A stretch of DNA of 64,000 nt from Clostridiales bacterium (GCA_003150355.1 QAMJ01000023.1:1-64000); one strand, 5' to 3'; numbered from the stretch's first letter, positions 1 to 9,021 are shown. Notes: a model not told the origin generated them from the letters alone. Made by a program: numbers and translations.

Positions 1-8
1 CGGTAATA

Positions 9-77
9 GCATTTTGAACACTTTCAAAATGCTCGGCGGAAAGCGCGGTCAAAAAAGTCCTTACAGGACTTTTTGAC
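9..77. terminator. Two hairpins at the left edge (probable end of an upstream gene)
   Basis: A perfect stem GCATTTTGAA / TTCAAAATGC lies at 9-32. It is followed at about 48-77 by a second stem of GTCC/GGAC flanked by A-rich and T-rich arms. The second has the shape of an intrinsic terminator and probably closes a gene left of the window. No coding region is evident before 193. Confidence 0.5.
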
Positions 78-111
78 AAGCTGCTGTGGAGGATGCATAC
101 AGCCCGCAGAC

Positions 112-140
112 TTGAATTTGCAGCAAATTGGTGCTATAAT
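112..140 (+). promoter_or_regulatory. Sigma-A type promoter for the M15 carboxypeptidase gene
   Basis: The -35 box TTGAAT (112-117) and a consensus -10 box TATAAT (135-140) are 17 bp apart. Transcription would begin about 45 nt before the ATG at 193. An AAAGGA ribosome binding site lies near 176-181. Confidence 0.75.
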
Positions 141-192
141 CCATTGACAGGCACGGGATGTTGCCAATTTTGAAAGAAAGGACAGTGCGAGA

Positions 193-1020
193 ATGAAGAA
201 GAAAACAATGTGGATCATAACTATGCTTGGACTGTGCCTTGTGCTTTATACGATAGTCGTATCCAGAATGGAGAGCAGCACCAATGTTATCTTCGGCGGA
301 GCCGAGGATGCTTTTGTCAGAACGGACAGCATGAATTTTACTGACCTGAGCGCGACCGAGACGCCGGAACCGACTGTGGATATCTGGCCGAAGCTCACCA
401 CGGATGATTTTGAAAAGAACCACTGCCTCTGGATGGTCAGGGAGAACAGCCTTCTCTCATCCGCTTATAAGCCGGATATAGCAAAAATAAGCCGGACACG
501 CTATATGATGTACAGTACCGAATACATGGCGGAGCTTGACGCGTTTCTCGATGCGATAGAGGATGCGGGCTTTGAGTATTTCATCGGTGCGGCGTTCAGA
601 GAGTACAGCTTCCAGACGCATCTGTTCAACTCCAAGGCGAGCCAGATCGCGTATGAGATGGGACTGTCCGCCGACTATCTCGACCCCAAGTATCAGGAGG
701 CGGTCGAAAAGGCCAAGACGATAGTTATGTACCCCGGCAGCAGTGAGCACCAGCTTGGCGTCGCGATCGACATTTTTGACGAGAACCGTTCAAGACTTGT
801 GTACAGTGAAATGAATCAGGAGCTTTACGCATGGCTTGACGAGCATTGTGCCGAGTACGGCTTCATAAAGCGCTACCCGACGCGCAAGCTGCTCCTCACC
901 GGCTGGGACGAGCCGTGGCATTACCGCTATGTCGGCAAGGAGGTCGCGACTTTCATCATGGAAAACGGACTCTGCTATGAGGAGTTTTATGGTCACTACT
1001 TCCCGGATTTTGAATACTGA
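193..1020 (+). CDS. M15-family D-alanyl-D-alanine carboxypeptidase (VanY-like), membrane anchored
   Basis: The 275-residue protein should trim the terminal D-Ala of peptidoglycan stem peptides outside the cell. An N-terminal hydrophobic segment (residues about 7-24) acts as signal anchor. The catalytic domain follows from about residue 90. The zinc site of the VanY/M15B family is visible: SSEHQLGVAID supplies His186 and Asp193, and PWHYRY supplies His243. The linker between anchor and domain is Ser/Thr/Glu rich. The gene is monocistronic, with its own promoter and a terminator directly downstream. VanY-type proteins can lower glycopeptide susceptibility, but no vanHAX genes lie nearby, so ordinary wall maturation is the likelier role. 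Confidence 0.88.
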   Translation: MKKKTMWIITMLGLCLVLYTIVVSRMESSTNVIFGGAEDAFVRTDSMNFTDLSATETPEPTVDIWPKLTTDDFEKNHCLWMVRENSLLSSAYKPDIAKISRTRYMMYSTEYMAELDAFLDAIEDAGFEYFIGAAFREYSFQTHLFNSKASQIAYEMGLSADYLDPKYQEAVEKAKTIVMYPGSSEHQLGVAIDIFDENRSRLVYSEMNQELYAWLDEHCAEYGFIKRYPTRKLLLTGWDEPWHYRYVGKEVATFIMENGLCYEEFYGHYFPDFEY

Positions 1021-1026
1021 GTATAA

Positions 1027-1062
1027 CGGCGCGGATGTTTATCGTCCGCGCCTGATTTTTGC
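1027..1062 (+). terminator. Intrinsic terminator after the M15 gene
   Basis: The GC-rich stem GGCGCGGAtg / cgTCCGCGCC with a short loop is followed by TGATTTTT. It lies just after the stop at 1020. Confidence 0.75.
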
Positions 1063-1085
1063 GGCGGGATAATCGTAAAAAAGGC

Positions 1086-1114
1086 TTGCAATGTAGGCGG
1101 CAACGTGATATTAT
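1086..1114 (+). promoter_or_regulatory. Sigma-A type promoter of the rimP-nusA-infB operon
   Basis: TTGCAA (1086-1091) and TATTAT (1109-1114) are separated by 17 bp, upstream of the attenuator hairpin and rimP. No other convincing promoter is seen before ribF, so this one probably drives the whole block to 9021. Confidence 0.65.
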
Positions 1115-1141
1115 TACTAAGGTAAGTATCAGGTTTTAGTC

Positions 1142-1169
1142 AGAGTGGGTTCCAGCCCACTCTTTTTTA
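1142..1169 (+). terminator. Leader terminator (attenuator) upstream of rimP-nusA
   Basis: The stem GAGTGGG / CCCACTC with a six-base loop is followed directly by six T residues. It lies between the promoter and the rimP start, so it is an intrinsic terminator inside the 5' leader. In Bacillus subtilis the equivalent operon has a leader terminator through which NusA limits its own synthesis. The position and shape here suggest the same feedback, which is an inference. Confidence 0.7.
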
Positions 1170-1223
1170 CGAAACTTTTGCACCGGCAATGCTTCTGCCG
1201 GGCAGATTGAAAGTGAGCGGAAT

Positions 1224-1679
1224 ATGAGTAAGATCACAGACAAGGTCACGGAGCTTGCAAAGCCCGTGGTCGAGGAGGAAGGCTGCAGCCTTTGGGACGT
1301 TGAATATGTCCGTGAGGCCGGAAGCTGGTTCCTGCGCATCTTTATCGATAAGGACGGCGGCGTCGGTATTGACGACTGCGAGCGCATCAGCCGCAGGCTC
1401 GACCCGATTCTGGACGAGGCCGACCCCATTCCCGACAGCTATGTTTTCGAGGTCGGCTCTGCCGGGGCAGAGCGTGAGCTGAAGCGCCCGGGGGACTTTG
1501 AACAGTTCATGGGCAGCGAGGTCGAGGTCAGGCTCTACCAGCCGGTGAACGGCTGCAAGGTCTATGTCGGCGTGCTCGCCGGGTACGATAACGGCAGAGT
1601 GACAGTGACTGTGGGCAAGAACGAGGTCAGCTTCGATAAGAGCCAGATCGCGCTCGTGAAGCTGCATGTATCAATATAA
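1224..1679 (+). CDS. rimP: Ribosome maturation factor RimP
   Basis: This 151-residue cytoplasmic factor helps mature the 30S subunit. The N-terminal alpha/beta domain carries the family pattern around LWDVEYVREAGSWFLRIFID and the DDCERISRRLDPILDE helix. The VGSAGAERELKRPGDF segment is diagnostic (usually SPGLERPL in this family; here the Pro-Gly is SAGAE). The C-terminal SH3-like domain covers about residues 90-150. Length is normal. It is the first gene of the translation operon and lies about 30 nt before nusA. Confidence 0.95.
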   Translation: MSKITDKVTELAKPVVEEEGCSLWDVEYVREAGSWFLRIFIDKDGGVGIDDCERISRRLDPILDEADPIPDSYVFEVGSAGAERELKRPGDFEQFMGSEVEVRLYQPVNGCKVYVGVLAGYDNGRVTVTVGKNEVSFDKSQIALVKLHVSI

Positions 1680-1709
1680 GACGTATAAAGTTTGAATGGA
1701 GAGAATAAA

Positions 1710-2762
1710 ATGAACGCCGAATTTTTTGAAGCAATCGAGGATATCGAAAAGGAAAAGGGCATACCCCGCGGCTATATGTATGAGAAGATCAAGCAGGCCA
1801 TGCTTGCCGCCTTCCGCAAGGACAATCCCGAGTGCGAGGATAATGTTGAGATCATCCTTGATGAGGAGAAGAAGCGCCTTGAGATGAACGTCAATAAGAC
1901 CGTCGTCGAAGAGGTCGAGGATCCCAGCCACGAAATTATTCTCGAAGCCGCAAAGAAGTACAGCCGCCGCGCAAAGGTGGGCGATGTTGTCCCTGTGCCG
2001 GTCGAGACGAAGAAGTTCGGCCGCATCGCGGCTCAGGCTGCAAAGCAGGTCGTCATTCAGGGCATCCGTGAAGCGGAGCGCGGTATTATCTATGAGGAGT
2101 TCACCTCCAAGGAGCATGAGATCCTTACCGGTATCGTCTCTCATATCGAGCCGAGGACCGGCAGTGTTTCCATCCGCATCTCCTCCAACAGTGAGTTTAC
2201 CGAGGCAATGCTTGCTCCCAATGAGCGCATCAAGACCGAGGAGCTCAAAGAGGGCGACCGCATCAAGGTCTATGTCGTCGAGGTCAGAAATTCCACCCGC
2301 GGCCCGCAGGTGCTCATTTCCCGCACGCACCCCGGCCTTGTCAAGCGCCTGTTCGAGCTTGAAGTCCCCGAGATATACGACGGCACCGTTGAGATAAAGT
2401 CCATCGCCCGTGAAGCCGGCAGCCGCACCAAGATGGCTGTGTGGTCGGCCGACCCGGATGTTGACCCGATTGGCTCCTGCGTCGGCCCCAAGGGCGGCCG
2501 TGTCGCAAGCATCGTAAACGAGCTTGGCGGAGAGAAGATCGATATCGTCAAGTACAGCGAGGTTCCCGAGGAGTATATTGCCGCGGCTCTCTCCCCGTCC
2601 GAGGTCGTCAGCGTCACCATGCTCGAGGACGGCAAGAGCTGCCGCGTCATCGTCCCCGATTCTCAGCTGTCCCTTGCCATCGGCAAGGAAGGCCAGAACG
2701 CACGTCTGGCCGCAAAGCTCACCGGATATAAGATAGACATCAAGCCCGAAAGCGAGAGCTGA
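1710..2762 (+). CDS. nusA: Transcription termination/antitermination factor NusA
   Basis: NusA binds RNA polymerase and modulates pausing and termination. The start is taken as the ATG at 1710 with GGAGAG seven bases upstream; a TTG at 1692 is in frame but unnecessary. The 350 residues hold the N-terminal polymerase-binding domain (1-125), an S1 domain (about 130-200) and two KH domains (about 230-345; GSCVGPKGGRV and AIGKEGQNARLA motifs). The protein ends after KH2 without the acidic repeats of the E. coli form, as is usual in Firmicutes. It probably regulates the operon through the leader terminator at 1142-1169. Confidence 0.97.
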   Translation: MNAEFFEAIEDIEKEKGIPRGYMYEKIKQAMLAAFRKDNPECEDNVEIILDEEKKRLEMNVNKTVVEEVEDPSHEIILEAAKKYSRRAKVGDVVPVPVETKKFGRIAAQAAKQVVIQGIREAERGIIYEEFTSKEHEILTGIVSHIEPRTGSVSIRISSNSEFTEAMLAPNERIKTEELKEGDRIKVYVVEVRNSTRGPQVLISRTHPGLVKRLFELEVPEIYDGTVEIKSIAREAGSRTKMAVWSADPDVDPIGSCVGPKGGRVASIVNELGGEKIDIVKYSEVPEEYIAAALSPSEVVSVTMLEDGKSCRVIVPDSQLSLAIGKEGQNARLAAKLTGYKIDIKPESES

Positions 2763-2807
2763 TAAACACTGGTTTACAGCCGATCAACCCAAAAGGAGGC
2801 GGCAGTT

Positions 2808-3077
2808 GTGGAAAAGAAAATACCGATGAGGCAGTGCCTTGGCTGCCGCGAAATGAAACCCAAGCGCGAGCTTATACGCGTAGTGCGCTCGCCTGAGGGC
2901 GAGATCAGCCTTGACTTCAAGGGCAAGGCATCAGGGCGCGGCGCGTATGTGTGCCCGAAGCAGGAGTGCCTGAAGAAAGCGATAAAGACAAGGGCGCTTG
3001 AGAGGGCGTTCTCGGCGCAGATACCGCAGGAGATCTACGCACGGCTTGAGCAGGAAATGGAGGCCGGCGATGGATGA
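2808..3077 (+). CDS. rnpM: RnpM/YlxR family RNA-binding protein
   Basis: The 89-residue basic protein has the YlxR fold. The signature Cys pairs CLGC and VCPKQEC and the GRGAYVC motif are all present. The B. subtilis homologue was reported to bind and modulate RNase P. The GTG start at 2808 has a strong AAAGGAGG ribosome binding site 8-9 nt upstream. The 3' end overlaps the next gene by 8 nt, suggesting translational coupling. Confidence 0.93.
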   Translation: MEKKIPMRQCLGCREMKPKRELIRVVRSPEGEISLDFKGKASGRGAYVCPKQECLKKAIKTRALERAFSAQIPQEIYARLEQEMEAGDG

Positions 3078-3504
3078 CAGAGCGATTGGCCTGATAGGCC
3101 TGATGCGCAGGGCGGGCGCGATCGAAATAGGAGAGGATAATTCCGGCAGCGCTGTCAGCGCGGGGAAAGCAAAGCTGCTGCTCACGGCGGCGGATGCTTC
3201 CGAAAACGCGCTCCGTCACGCCGAACGCTTCACGCAGGGGCGGCGGGTGATAACTGTCCCGCTGCACTACACGCGCGATGAACTTGGCAAAGCGCTTGGA
3301 ATAGGCGGCTGCTCCATGGCAGCTGTCACGGATATCGGCTTTGCAAATGCCTTGATGAAAGCGCTGAGCGAGCAGAAGCCGGAAATGTACGCACAGGCTG
3401 CCGAGACGATAGAGCAGAGACAGGCAAAGGCGGCGCGCCGCAAAAAGGAGACTGCGGCCCTCAAGGGCGGCAGGAGGAATGACAAAAGGAGGACTGGTGC
3501 ATGA
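3070..3504 (+). CDS. ylxQ: YlxQ, L7Ae/L30e/S12e/Gadd45-family RNA-binding protein
   Basis: The likely start is the ATG at 3070, overlapping rnpM by 8 nt and giving 144 residues; longer in-frame starts would run back into rnpM. Residues 1-95 form an L7Ae-like domain (IGLMRRAGAIEIGE, KAKLLLTAADAS and LGKALGIGGCSMAAV motifs). A Lys/Arg-rich tail follows (about 115-144). L7Ae-type proteins bind kink-turn RNA, but the role of YlxQ is not settled. The stop overlaps the infB start by 4 nt. Confidence 0.9.
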   Translation: MDDRAIGLIGLMRRAGAIEIGEDNSGSAVSAGKAKLLLTAADASENALRHAERFTQGRRVITVPLHYTRDELGKALGIGGCSMAAVTDIGFANALMKALSEQKPEMYAQAAETIEQRQAKAARRKKETAALKGGRRNDKRRTGA

Positions 3505-5879
3505 GCATGATAAAGTACAGAATACATGAGGTGGCGAAGGATTTTAACGTCCCGTCCAAGGTGATATCGCAGATACTCACGGACTATATCGCCCCGCCGA
3601 AGAATCACATGCAAGTCCTTGAGAATAACGAGCTGGATGTTATCTTTGATTACATGACCCAGCATAATCAGGTCGCAAGCCTTCAGGACATTTTCAATGT
3701 CCAGCCGAAGGCCGAGGCGAAGGAGACAAAGCCCAAGGCAGCGGAGCAGGCAAAGCCCGCGCCCGCCGCAAAGCCCGGCGACAAGCCCGCTGCAAAGCCG
3801 CAGGATAAGCCTGCCGCCCAGCAGAGCACGGCGGCTCCCGAGCAGCCCACACCCGTCAAGAAGGATAAGCCGCACACCCCGCGTCAGGTCGCGGAGAAGC
3901 GCGTTGTCGATACCCGCGGCGGCGCTGCCGTCAATATCGAGAAGTACAACGAAAAGTTCGAAGACATGGCCGGCGCGAAAGCGAACAATAATAATCTGCG
4001 CCGCGGCAACAAGGAGAAGATCACAAGCAAGTCCAAGCAGCGCCCGCAGGCACAGCTTGCCTCCGCGAAGCGCCGTCAGGAAGAGCGCGACAAGATGAAT
4101 AAGCTCCAGCTTGAGATCGCCAAGAAGCAGCAGCTCAAGGTCGAGATACCGGACGAGATATCCGTTGGCGAGCTTGCCTCACGCATGAAGAAGACCGCGT
4201 CCGAGGTCATAAAGCAGCTGTTCAAGATGGGCGTGTTTGCGTCCGTCTCCGATGTGATAGACTACGATACTGCGGCACTTGTCGCGATGGAGCTCGGCTG
4301 CAAGGTCGAGAAAGAGGTTATCGTCACAGTCGAGGAGCGCCTTATTGACGACCATGAGGATAAACCCGAGGATCTCGTTCCGCGCGCTCCCGTCGTCGTT
4401 GTCATGGGTCACGTCGACCACGGCAAGACCTCGCTGCTTGACTACATCCGCCACGCAAACGTCGTTTCCGGTGAGGCCGGCGGCATCACCCAGCACATCG
4501 GCGCATATACCGTTGATGTGAACGGCAGCCCTATCACGTTCCTTGACACTCCGGGTCACGAGGCTTTCACTTCCATGCGCGCGAGAGGCGCTATGGTCAC
4601 CGATATCGCGATCCTCGTTGTCGCGGCGGACGACGGCATCATGCCTCAGACCATTGAATCCATAAACCACGCGAAGGCCGCGAACATTCCGGTCGTCGTC
4701 GCGATAAATAAGATGGACGCCGTCGGCGCGAATCCCGAGCGCATCAAGCAGCAGCTCACCGAGTATGACCTCGTCAGCGAGGAGTGGGGCGGCGATACGA
4801 TAATCTGCCCAATCTCCGCAAAGACCGGTCAGGGCATCGATAACCTGCTTGAGAATCTGGCAGTCCTGTCCGAAGTCCTTGAACTCAAGGCCAATCCCAA
4901 CCGTGCCGCAAAGGGTGCGGTCATTGAGGCGCGTCTTGACAAGGGCCGCGGCCCGATAATGACCGTCCTTGTCCAGAACGGTACTCTCAAGCTCGGCGAT
5001 ATCATCATTGCCGGTACTGCCGTCGGCCGTGTCCGCACGATGATCAACGACAAGGGTCAGCGCGTCACCGAGGCCGGTCCCTCCACTCCGGTCGAGATCT
5101 CCGGTATGTCCGAGGTCCCGAGCGCGGGCGACACCTTTAACGCCGTCGCAGACGAGCGCATGGCAAGAGAGCTTGCCGAGGAGCGCCGCATCCAGATGAG
5201 CAGCAATGCAATGCCCGGCACGAAGAAGGTCAGCCTTGAGGATCTGTTCAGCCAGATCCAGGCCGGTGAAATGAAGACGCTCAACGTTATTGTCAAGGCC
5301 GACGTTCAGGGCTCTGCCGAGGCAGTCAAGGCTTCCCTTGAGAAAATATCCAACGAGGAAGTCAGGGTCAAGGTCATCCACAGCGCTGTCGGCGCGATCA
5401 ACGAGTCCGATGTTATGCTGGCGGCGACCTCCGGCGCTATCATTGTCGGCTTCAATGTCCGTCCCGATAACGCCGCCCGCGACAGCGCGGCGCGCAGCAA
5501 GGTCGATATGCGTATGTATCGCGTTATTTATGACTGCATAAACGAGATCGAAGCTGCTATGAAGGGCATGCTTGCGCCGAAGTTCAAGGAAGCCGTCATC
5601 GGCCATGCCGAAGTCCGCGAGACCTACAAGGTCTCCAAGGTCGGCACTGTCTGCGGCTGCTACTGCACTGACGGTAAGATACAGCGCGGCTGCGAAGTCC
5701 GTGTCCTGCGCGACAATATCGTTATCCATGAGGGCGAGCTCGCTTCGCTGCGCCGCTTCAAGGACGACGTCAAAGAAGTCGCCAGCGGTTACGAATGCGG
5801 TATGCAGGTCGAGAAGTTCAACGACATCAAGGTCGGCGATGTTATCGAGTGCTTCGTTATGGAGCAGATAAACGCATAA
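3501..5879 (+). CDS. infB: Translation initiation factor IF-2
   Basis: IF-2 is the GTPase that brings initiator tRNA to the ribosome. The ATG at 3501 (or 3507) is preceded by AAAGGAGG. The 792-residue protein has an IF2_N domain (about 1-55), a disordered Ala/Lys/Pro-rich linker (about 70-135), and a second IF2_N-type domain near 215-270. The G domain starts near 300 with GHVDHGKT, DTPGHEAF and NKMD motifs, then come domains II, III and the fMet-tRNA-binding C-terminal barrel. Length and order are typical. Confidence 0.98.
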   Translation: MSMIKYRIHEVAKDFNVPSKVISQILTDYIAPPKNHMQVLENNELDVIFDYMTQHNQVASLQDIFNVQPKAEAKETKPKAAEQAKPAPAAKPGDKPAAKPQDKPAAQQSTAAPEQPTPVKKDKPHTPRQVAEKRVVDTRGGAAVNIEKYNEKFEDMAGAKANNNNLRRGNKEKITSKSKQRPQAQLASAKRRQEERDKMNKLQLEIAKKQQLKVEIPDEISVGELASRMKKTASEVIKQLFKMGVFASVSDVIDYDTAALVAMELGCKVEKEVIVTVEERLIDDHEDKPEDLVPRAPVVVVMGHVDHGKTSLLDYIRHANVVSGEAGGITQHIGAYTVDVNGSPITFLDTPGHEAFTSMRARGAMVTDIAILVVAADDGIMPQTIESINHAKAANIPVVVAINKMDAVGANPERIKQQLTEYDLVSEEWGGDTIICPISAKTGQGIDNLLENLAVLSEVLELKANPNRAAKGAVIEARLDKGRGPIMTVLVQNGTLKLGDIIIAGTAVGRVRTMINDKGQRVTEAGPSTPVEISGMSEVPSAGDTFNAVADERMARELAEERRIQMSSNAMPGTKKVSLEDLFSQIQAGEMKTLNVIVKADVQGSAEAVKASLEKISNEEVRVKVIHSAVGAINESDVMLAATSGAIIVGFNVRPDNAARDSAARSKVDMRMYRVIYDCINEIEAAMKGMLAPKFKEAVIGHAEVRETYKVSKVGTVCGCYCTDGKIQRGCEVRVLRDNIVIHEGELASLRRFKDDVKEVASGYECGMQVEKFNDIKVGDVIECFVMEQINA

Positions 5880-5939
5880 GAAAAGAATGATACGGGCGCT
5901 GCGTTTGCCGCGCCCGTAAGGCATATCAGGAGAGTTACT

Positions 5940-6311
5940 ATGTCATCTAATAAAATCGGAAGAATCAATGACGATATACAGCGCGTGCTTTCAAAGCTGC
6001 TGACCGAGGTCAAGGATCCGCGTGTGCAGCAGGGGATGATAAGCGTCACGCGCGTCGAGACCACAGGTGACCTGCGCTATTGCAAGGTCTGGCTGTCCGT
6101 AATGGGGATGCAGAACGAAAAGGACTTCCGCAAGGGGCTCAAGTCCGCTTCGGGCTGGCTGCGCCATGAGCTTGCCGGTTCCATGAACCTGCGCTATACC
6201 CCGGAGCTTGTGTTCGAGATAGACCACAGCATTGAGTACGGCGCGCATATCAGCCAGATGATAAGCGAGCTTGACATCAAGCACGATGAGGATGAGGACA
6301 ATGAACTATAA
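5940..6311 (+). CDS. rbfA: 30S ribosome-binding factor RbfA
   Basis: The 123-residue KH-like protein acts late in 16S rRNA 5'-end maturation. The family pattern is seen at the N terminus (IGRINDDIQRVLSKLL) and in KDPRVQQGMISVTRVETTGDL. The last residues are Asp/Glu rich. AGGAG lies about 10 nt upstream of the ATG. The 3' end overlaps the DHH phosphoesterase start by 11 nt. Confidence 0.96.
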   Translation: MSSNKIGRINDDIQRVLSKLLTEVKDPRVQQGMISVTRVETTGDLRYCKVWLSVMGMQNEKDFRKGLKSASGWLRHELAGSMNLRYTPELVFEIDHSIEYGAHISQMISELDIKHDEDEDNEL

Positions 6312-7236
6312 ACAGTGCGCAAAGCTCCTGCTGACGCATGAGAATATACTGATCGTCACCCACAGGAACCCTGACGGAGACACTGTTGCAAGCGCGGCAG
6401 CACTGTGCAGCGCCCTGCGCCGCGGCGGAAGAAACGCATACCTCTATCCCAACCCGCAGGTGAACCGCCATCTGCGGCCGTTCGCGGAGAAGTATTTTGC
6501 ACCTGAGGATTTCACGGCAAAGTACACGGTCGCGGTGGATGTTGCAACGGAGGGGATGCTGCCGAAAGGCTTCGAGGGCGCGGTCGACCTCTGCATCGAC
6601 CACCATCCGACAAACTCCGGTTACGCCGGTGAGACACTTGTCCGCGCGGACAAGTCCTCATGTGCGGAGGCCGTGATGGAAGTCATCCTCTGTATGAACA
6701 CCGACCTTACGCCCGATGAGGCGACGCTTCTCTATATAGGTCTTACCACCGATACCGGCTGCTTCCAGTATTCCAACACCAGCGCCGCAAGCTTCCGCGC
6801 GGCGGCGGAGCTGCTGCGGCTCGGCGCGGACAACTCAATGGTCAGCACGGTGTTCTTCCGCAAGGTGTCCCGTGCGCGGCTCAAGCTTGAGAGCATGATA
6901 TACTCCGGGCTGCAGTATTTCCGTGACGGAAAGATAGCCGTTGCGACTATCACCCTGGAAATGATGGAGAAGGCCGGCGCGACCGAGGACGACTGCGACG
7001 ATCTTGCCGGGCTTGCGGGACGCGTCGAAGGCAGCATCCTTAACATCACCATCCGTGAGCAGGAGGACGGTTCAAGCAAGATATCCGTCCGCTCGACGCC
7101 TGAGATAAGCAGCAGCGATATCTGTGCGGTGTTCGGCGGCGGCGGCCATGCAATGGCGGCCGGCTGCACGATATACGGCAAGCCAGATAAAGCGCGCGAT
7201 ATGCTGCTGAGCGTTATAGACGAGGTCTGGAAATGA
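6301..7236 (+). CDS. nrnA: NrnA-like DHH/DHHA1 phosphoesterase (nanoRNase / pAp phosphatase)
   Basis: The 311-residue protein should degrade short oligoribonucleotides and dephosphorylate 3'-phosphoadenosine 5'-phosphate in the cytoplasm. The start is the ATG at 6301 inside the end of rbfA. The DHH domain has THRNPDGDTVASA, the DVA aspartate and the defining Asp100-His101-His102 triad, with a metal-binding DTG near residue 152. The DHHA1 domain ends with GGGGHAMAAG near 278-287, the substrate-binding loop. It overlaps truB by 4 nt. Confidence 0.93.
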   Translation: MNYKQCAKLLLTHENILIVTHRNPDGDTVASAAALCSALRRGGRNAYLYPNPQVNRHLRPFAEKYFAPEDFTAKYTVAVDVATEGMLPKGFEGAVDLCIDHHPTNSGYAGETLVRADKSSCAEAVMEVILCMNTDLTPDEATLLYIGLTTDTGCFQYSNTSAASFRAAAELLRLGADNSMVSTVFFRKVSRARLKLESMIYSGLQYFRDGKIAVATITLEMMEKAGATEDDCDDLAGLAGRVEGSILNITIREQEDGSSKISVRSTPEISSSDICAVFGGGGHAMAAGCTIYGKPDKARDMLLSVIDEVWK

Positions 7237-8105
7237 ACGGCATACTCCTCATCGATAAGGAGCAGGACTGGACGAGCAACGATGTTGTCGCAAAGCTCAA
7301 GGGCATCCTGCATGAGCGGCGCATCGGTCACTCCGGTACGCTCGATCCGATGGCTACCGGACTGCTTGTGGTCTTTATTGGCCGGGCGACCCGCGCCGTC
7401 GAGTTTGCCGAAGGGCACGACAAGCGCTATCTTGCCTCACTTCGCCTCGGCGTCACAACGGACACGCAGGACACCACCGGGAACGTGCTGAAAATCGGGG
7501 ACGCGTCAGGTGTTGATGAGGCAGCGCTGAGAGCAGTGCTCGACCGCTTCACCGGAGAACAGCTCCAGACGCCGCCGATGTACTCGGCGATAAAGGTGAA
7601 CGGACGCAGGCTATATGATATTGCCCGCAGCGGCGGTGAGGTCGAACGCGCGCCAAGACCGATATGCGTAAAGAGCATTGAAATAACCGGCCGCGACGGG
7701 GACGACTGGCTGCTTGACATCAGCTGTTCCAAGGGCACTTATGTGCGCACGCTGTGCAATGACATCGGCGATGCGCTTGGCTGCGGCGGCTGCATGAGTG
7801 CGCTCAGACGCACCGGCGCGGGTGCGTTCACGCTCGACGGCGCAGTGAAGATAGGCGAGGTGCAGCGACTCGCGGACGAGGGAAGAGCGGAAGAACTGCT
7901 CATTCCGGTGGACAGGCTGTTCAAGGGAACAAAAAAGTGTACCGCTTCGTCAGAAACAGAGAAGAAGATACGCTGCGGAAACCCTGTCAAGACCTCGCTG
8001 CCGGACGGAGAGTACAGAGTATACTCCGAAGGCGGGGAATTCCTGATGCTCGGTCGTGTTCAGCGCGGCATAATGAAAACGGTAAAAAGCTTTTTCGAGG
8101 TATAA
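7233..8105 (+). CDS. truB: tRNA pseudouridine(55) synthase TruB
   Basis: TruB makes pseudouridine 55 in the T-loop of tRNAs. The 290-residue protein shows the N-terminal GILLIDKE motif, the catalytic loop GHSGTLDPMATG with nucleophile Asp38, the YSAIKVNGRRLYD motif, and SCSKGTYVRTLCNDIG. A short PUA-like C-terminal part is present. Its ATG overlaps the stop of nrnA (ATGA). It ends 7 nt before ribF, the usual truB-ribF pair. Confidence 0.97.
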   Translation: MNGILLIDKEQDWTSNDVVAKLKGILHERRIGHSGTLDPMATGLLVVFIGRATRAVEFAEGHDKRYLASLRLGVTTDTQDTTGNVLKIGDASGVDEAALRAVLDRFTGEQLQTPPMYSAIKVNGRRLYDIARSGGEVERAPRPICVKSIEITGRDGDDWLLDISCSKGTYVRTLCNDIGDALGCGGCMSALRRTGAGAFTLDGAVKIGEVQRLADEGRAEELLIPVDRLFKGTKKCTASSETEKKIRCGNPVKTSLPDGEYRVYSEGGEFLMLGRVQRGIMKTVKSFFEV

Positions 8106-8112
8106 ACAATTT

Positions 8113-9021
8113 ATGGCAGAAACAAAACGCGCGATAGCACTGGGCTTTTTCGACGGGGTGCATATCGGCCACGGCTCACTGCTGGAAAAGACAAAGCAGC
8201 GCGCTGTTGAGATCGGCGCGATGCCGTCTGTGCTGAGCTTTGACGTGCATCCGGACAACCTCGTGTTCAATACAGAGGTCCCGCTTATCAACAGCCCAAT
8301 CGGCAGGGAGGAGATCATCCGGCGCTGCTATGGAATAGATAACGTTGTGTTCATCCATTTCAACAAACACGTGATGTGCATGCCGTGGCAGGAGTTCATC
8401 GATTCGATCATAGACGAGCTCAACATCGGCTGGGTCGTCGTCGGACACGACTTCTGCTTTGGCTATAAGGGCGAAGGCAAGGCCGAAAAGCTCAAGATCT
8501 ATTGCGAGGAGCGCGGGATAGGCTGCGACATTATGCCGCCGGTCATGCTTGACGGACGCATCGTCAGCTCCACATATATCCGCAAGCTCATTGCGGACGG
8601 GGACATGGAGGAGGCGGCGCGCTACCTTGGCCATCCGCATACGCTGTCGGATACCGTACACTCCGGTTATCACATCGGGACAAAGCTCGGCACGCCGACG
8701 ATAAACATGCATTTTCCCGAGGGCGTCATCATACCGCGCCACGGCGTATATGCCGCGAAGGTCTACCTTGAGGGCGGTGAGAGCTACGTCGCGGTGACCA
8801 ATGTCGGAATCAGGCCGACAGTCGCAAACGGGAACAGCGTCACGGTCGAGAGCCATCTGCTGGATTACAGCGGCAATCTATACGGACGGCAGGCGAGAGT
8901 CGAGTTTTATAAATTCCTGCGCCCGGAGAAGAAGTTTTCCGGATTTGAGGAACTGTCAGCACAGATACGCTGCGATGCGGAGAGTGCTAAAGAATATTTT
9001 GAAAGCGCAGACAAGAAGTGA
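8113..9021 (+). CDS. ribF: Bifunctional riboflavin kinase / FAD synthetase RibF
   Basis: RibF converts riboflavin to FMN and FMN to FAD. The 302 residues begin with the nucleotidyltransferase domain (LGFFDGVHIGHGSLL, then GHDFCFGYKGEG and SSTYIRKLI). The riboflavin kinase domain covers about 180-300 with GTKLGTPTINM and the YAAKVYLEGGESYVAVTNVG segment. The first-motif position is FDGVHIGH, the common form. It is the last gene clearly belonging to the rimP operon. Confidence 0.95.
   Translation: MAETKRAIALGFFDGVHIGHGSLLEKTKQRAVEIGAMPSVLSFDVHPDNLVFNTEVPLINSPIGREEIIRRCYGIDNVVFIHFNKHVMCMPWQEFIDSIIDELNIGWVVVGHDFCFGYKGEGKAEKLKIYCEERGIGCDIMPPVMLDGRIVSSTYIRKLIADGDMEEAARYLGHPHTLSDTVHSGYHIGTKLGTPTINMHFPEGVIIPRHGVYAAKVYLEGGESYVAVTNVGIRPTVANGNSVTVESHLLDYSGNLYGRQARVEFYKFLRPEKKFSGFEELSAQIRCDAESAKEYFESADKK

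Noticed and set aside
4179..5924. Long minus-strand reading frame (581 codons) across infB
   Set aside because: Antisense shadow of a highly biased GC-rich gene; no recognisable domains and infB is certain on the plus strand.
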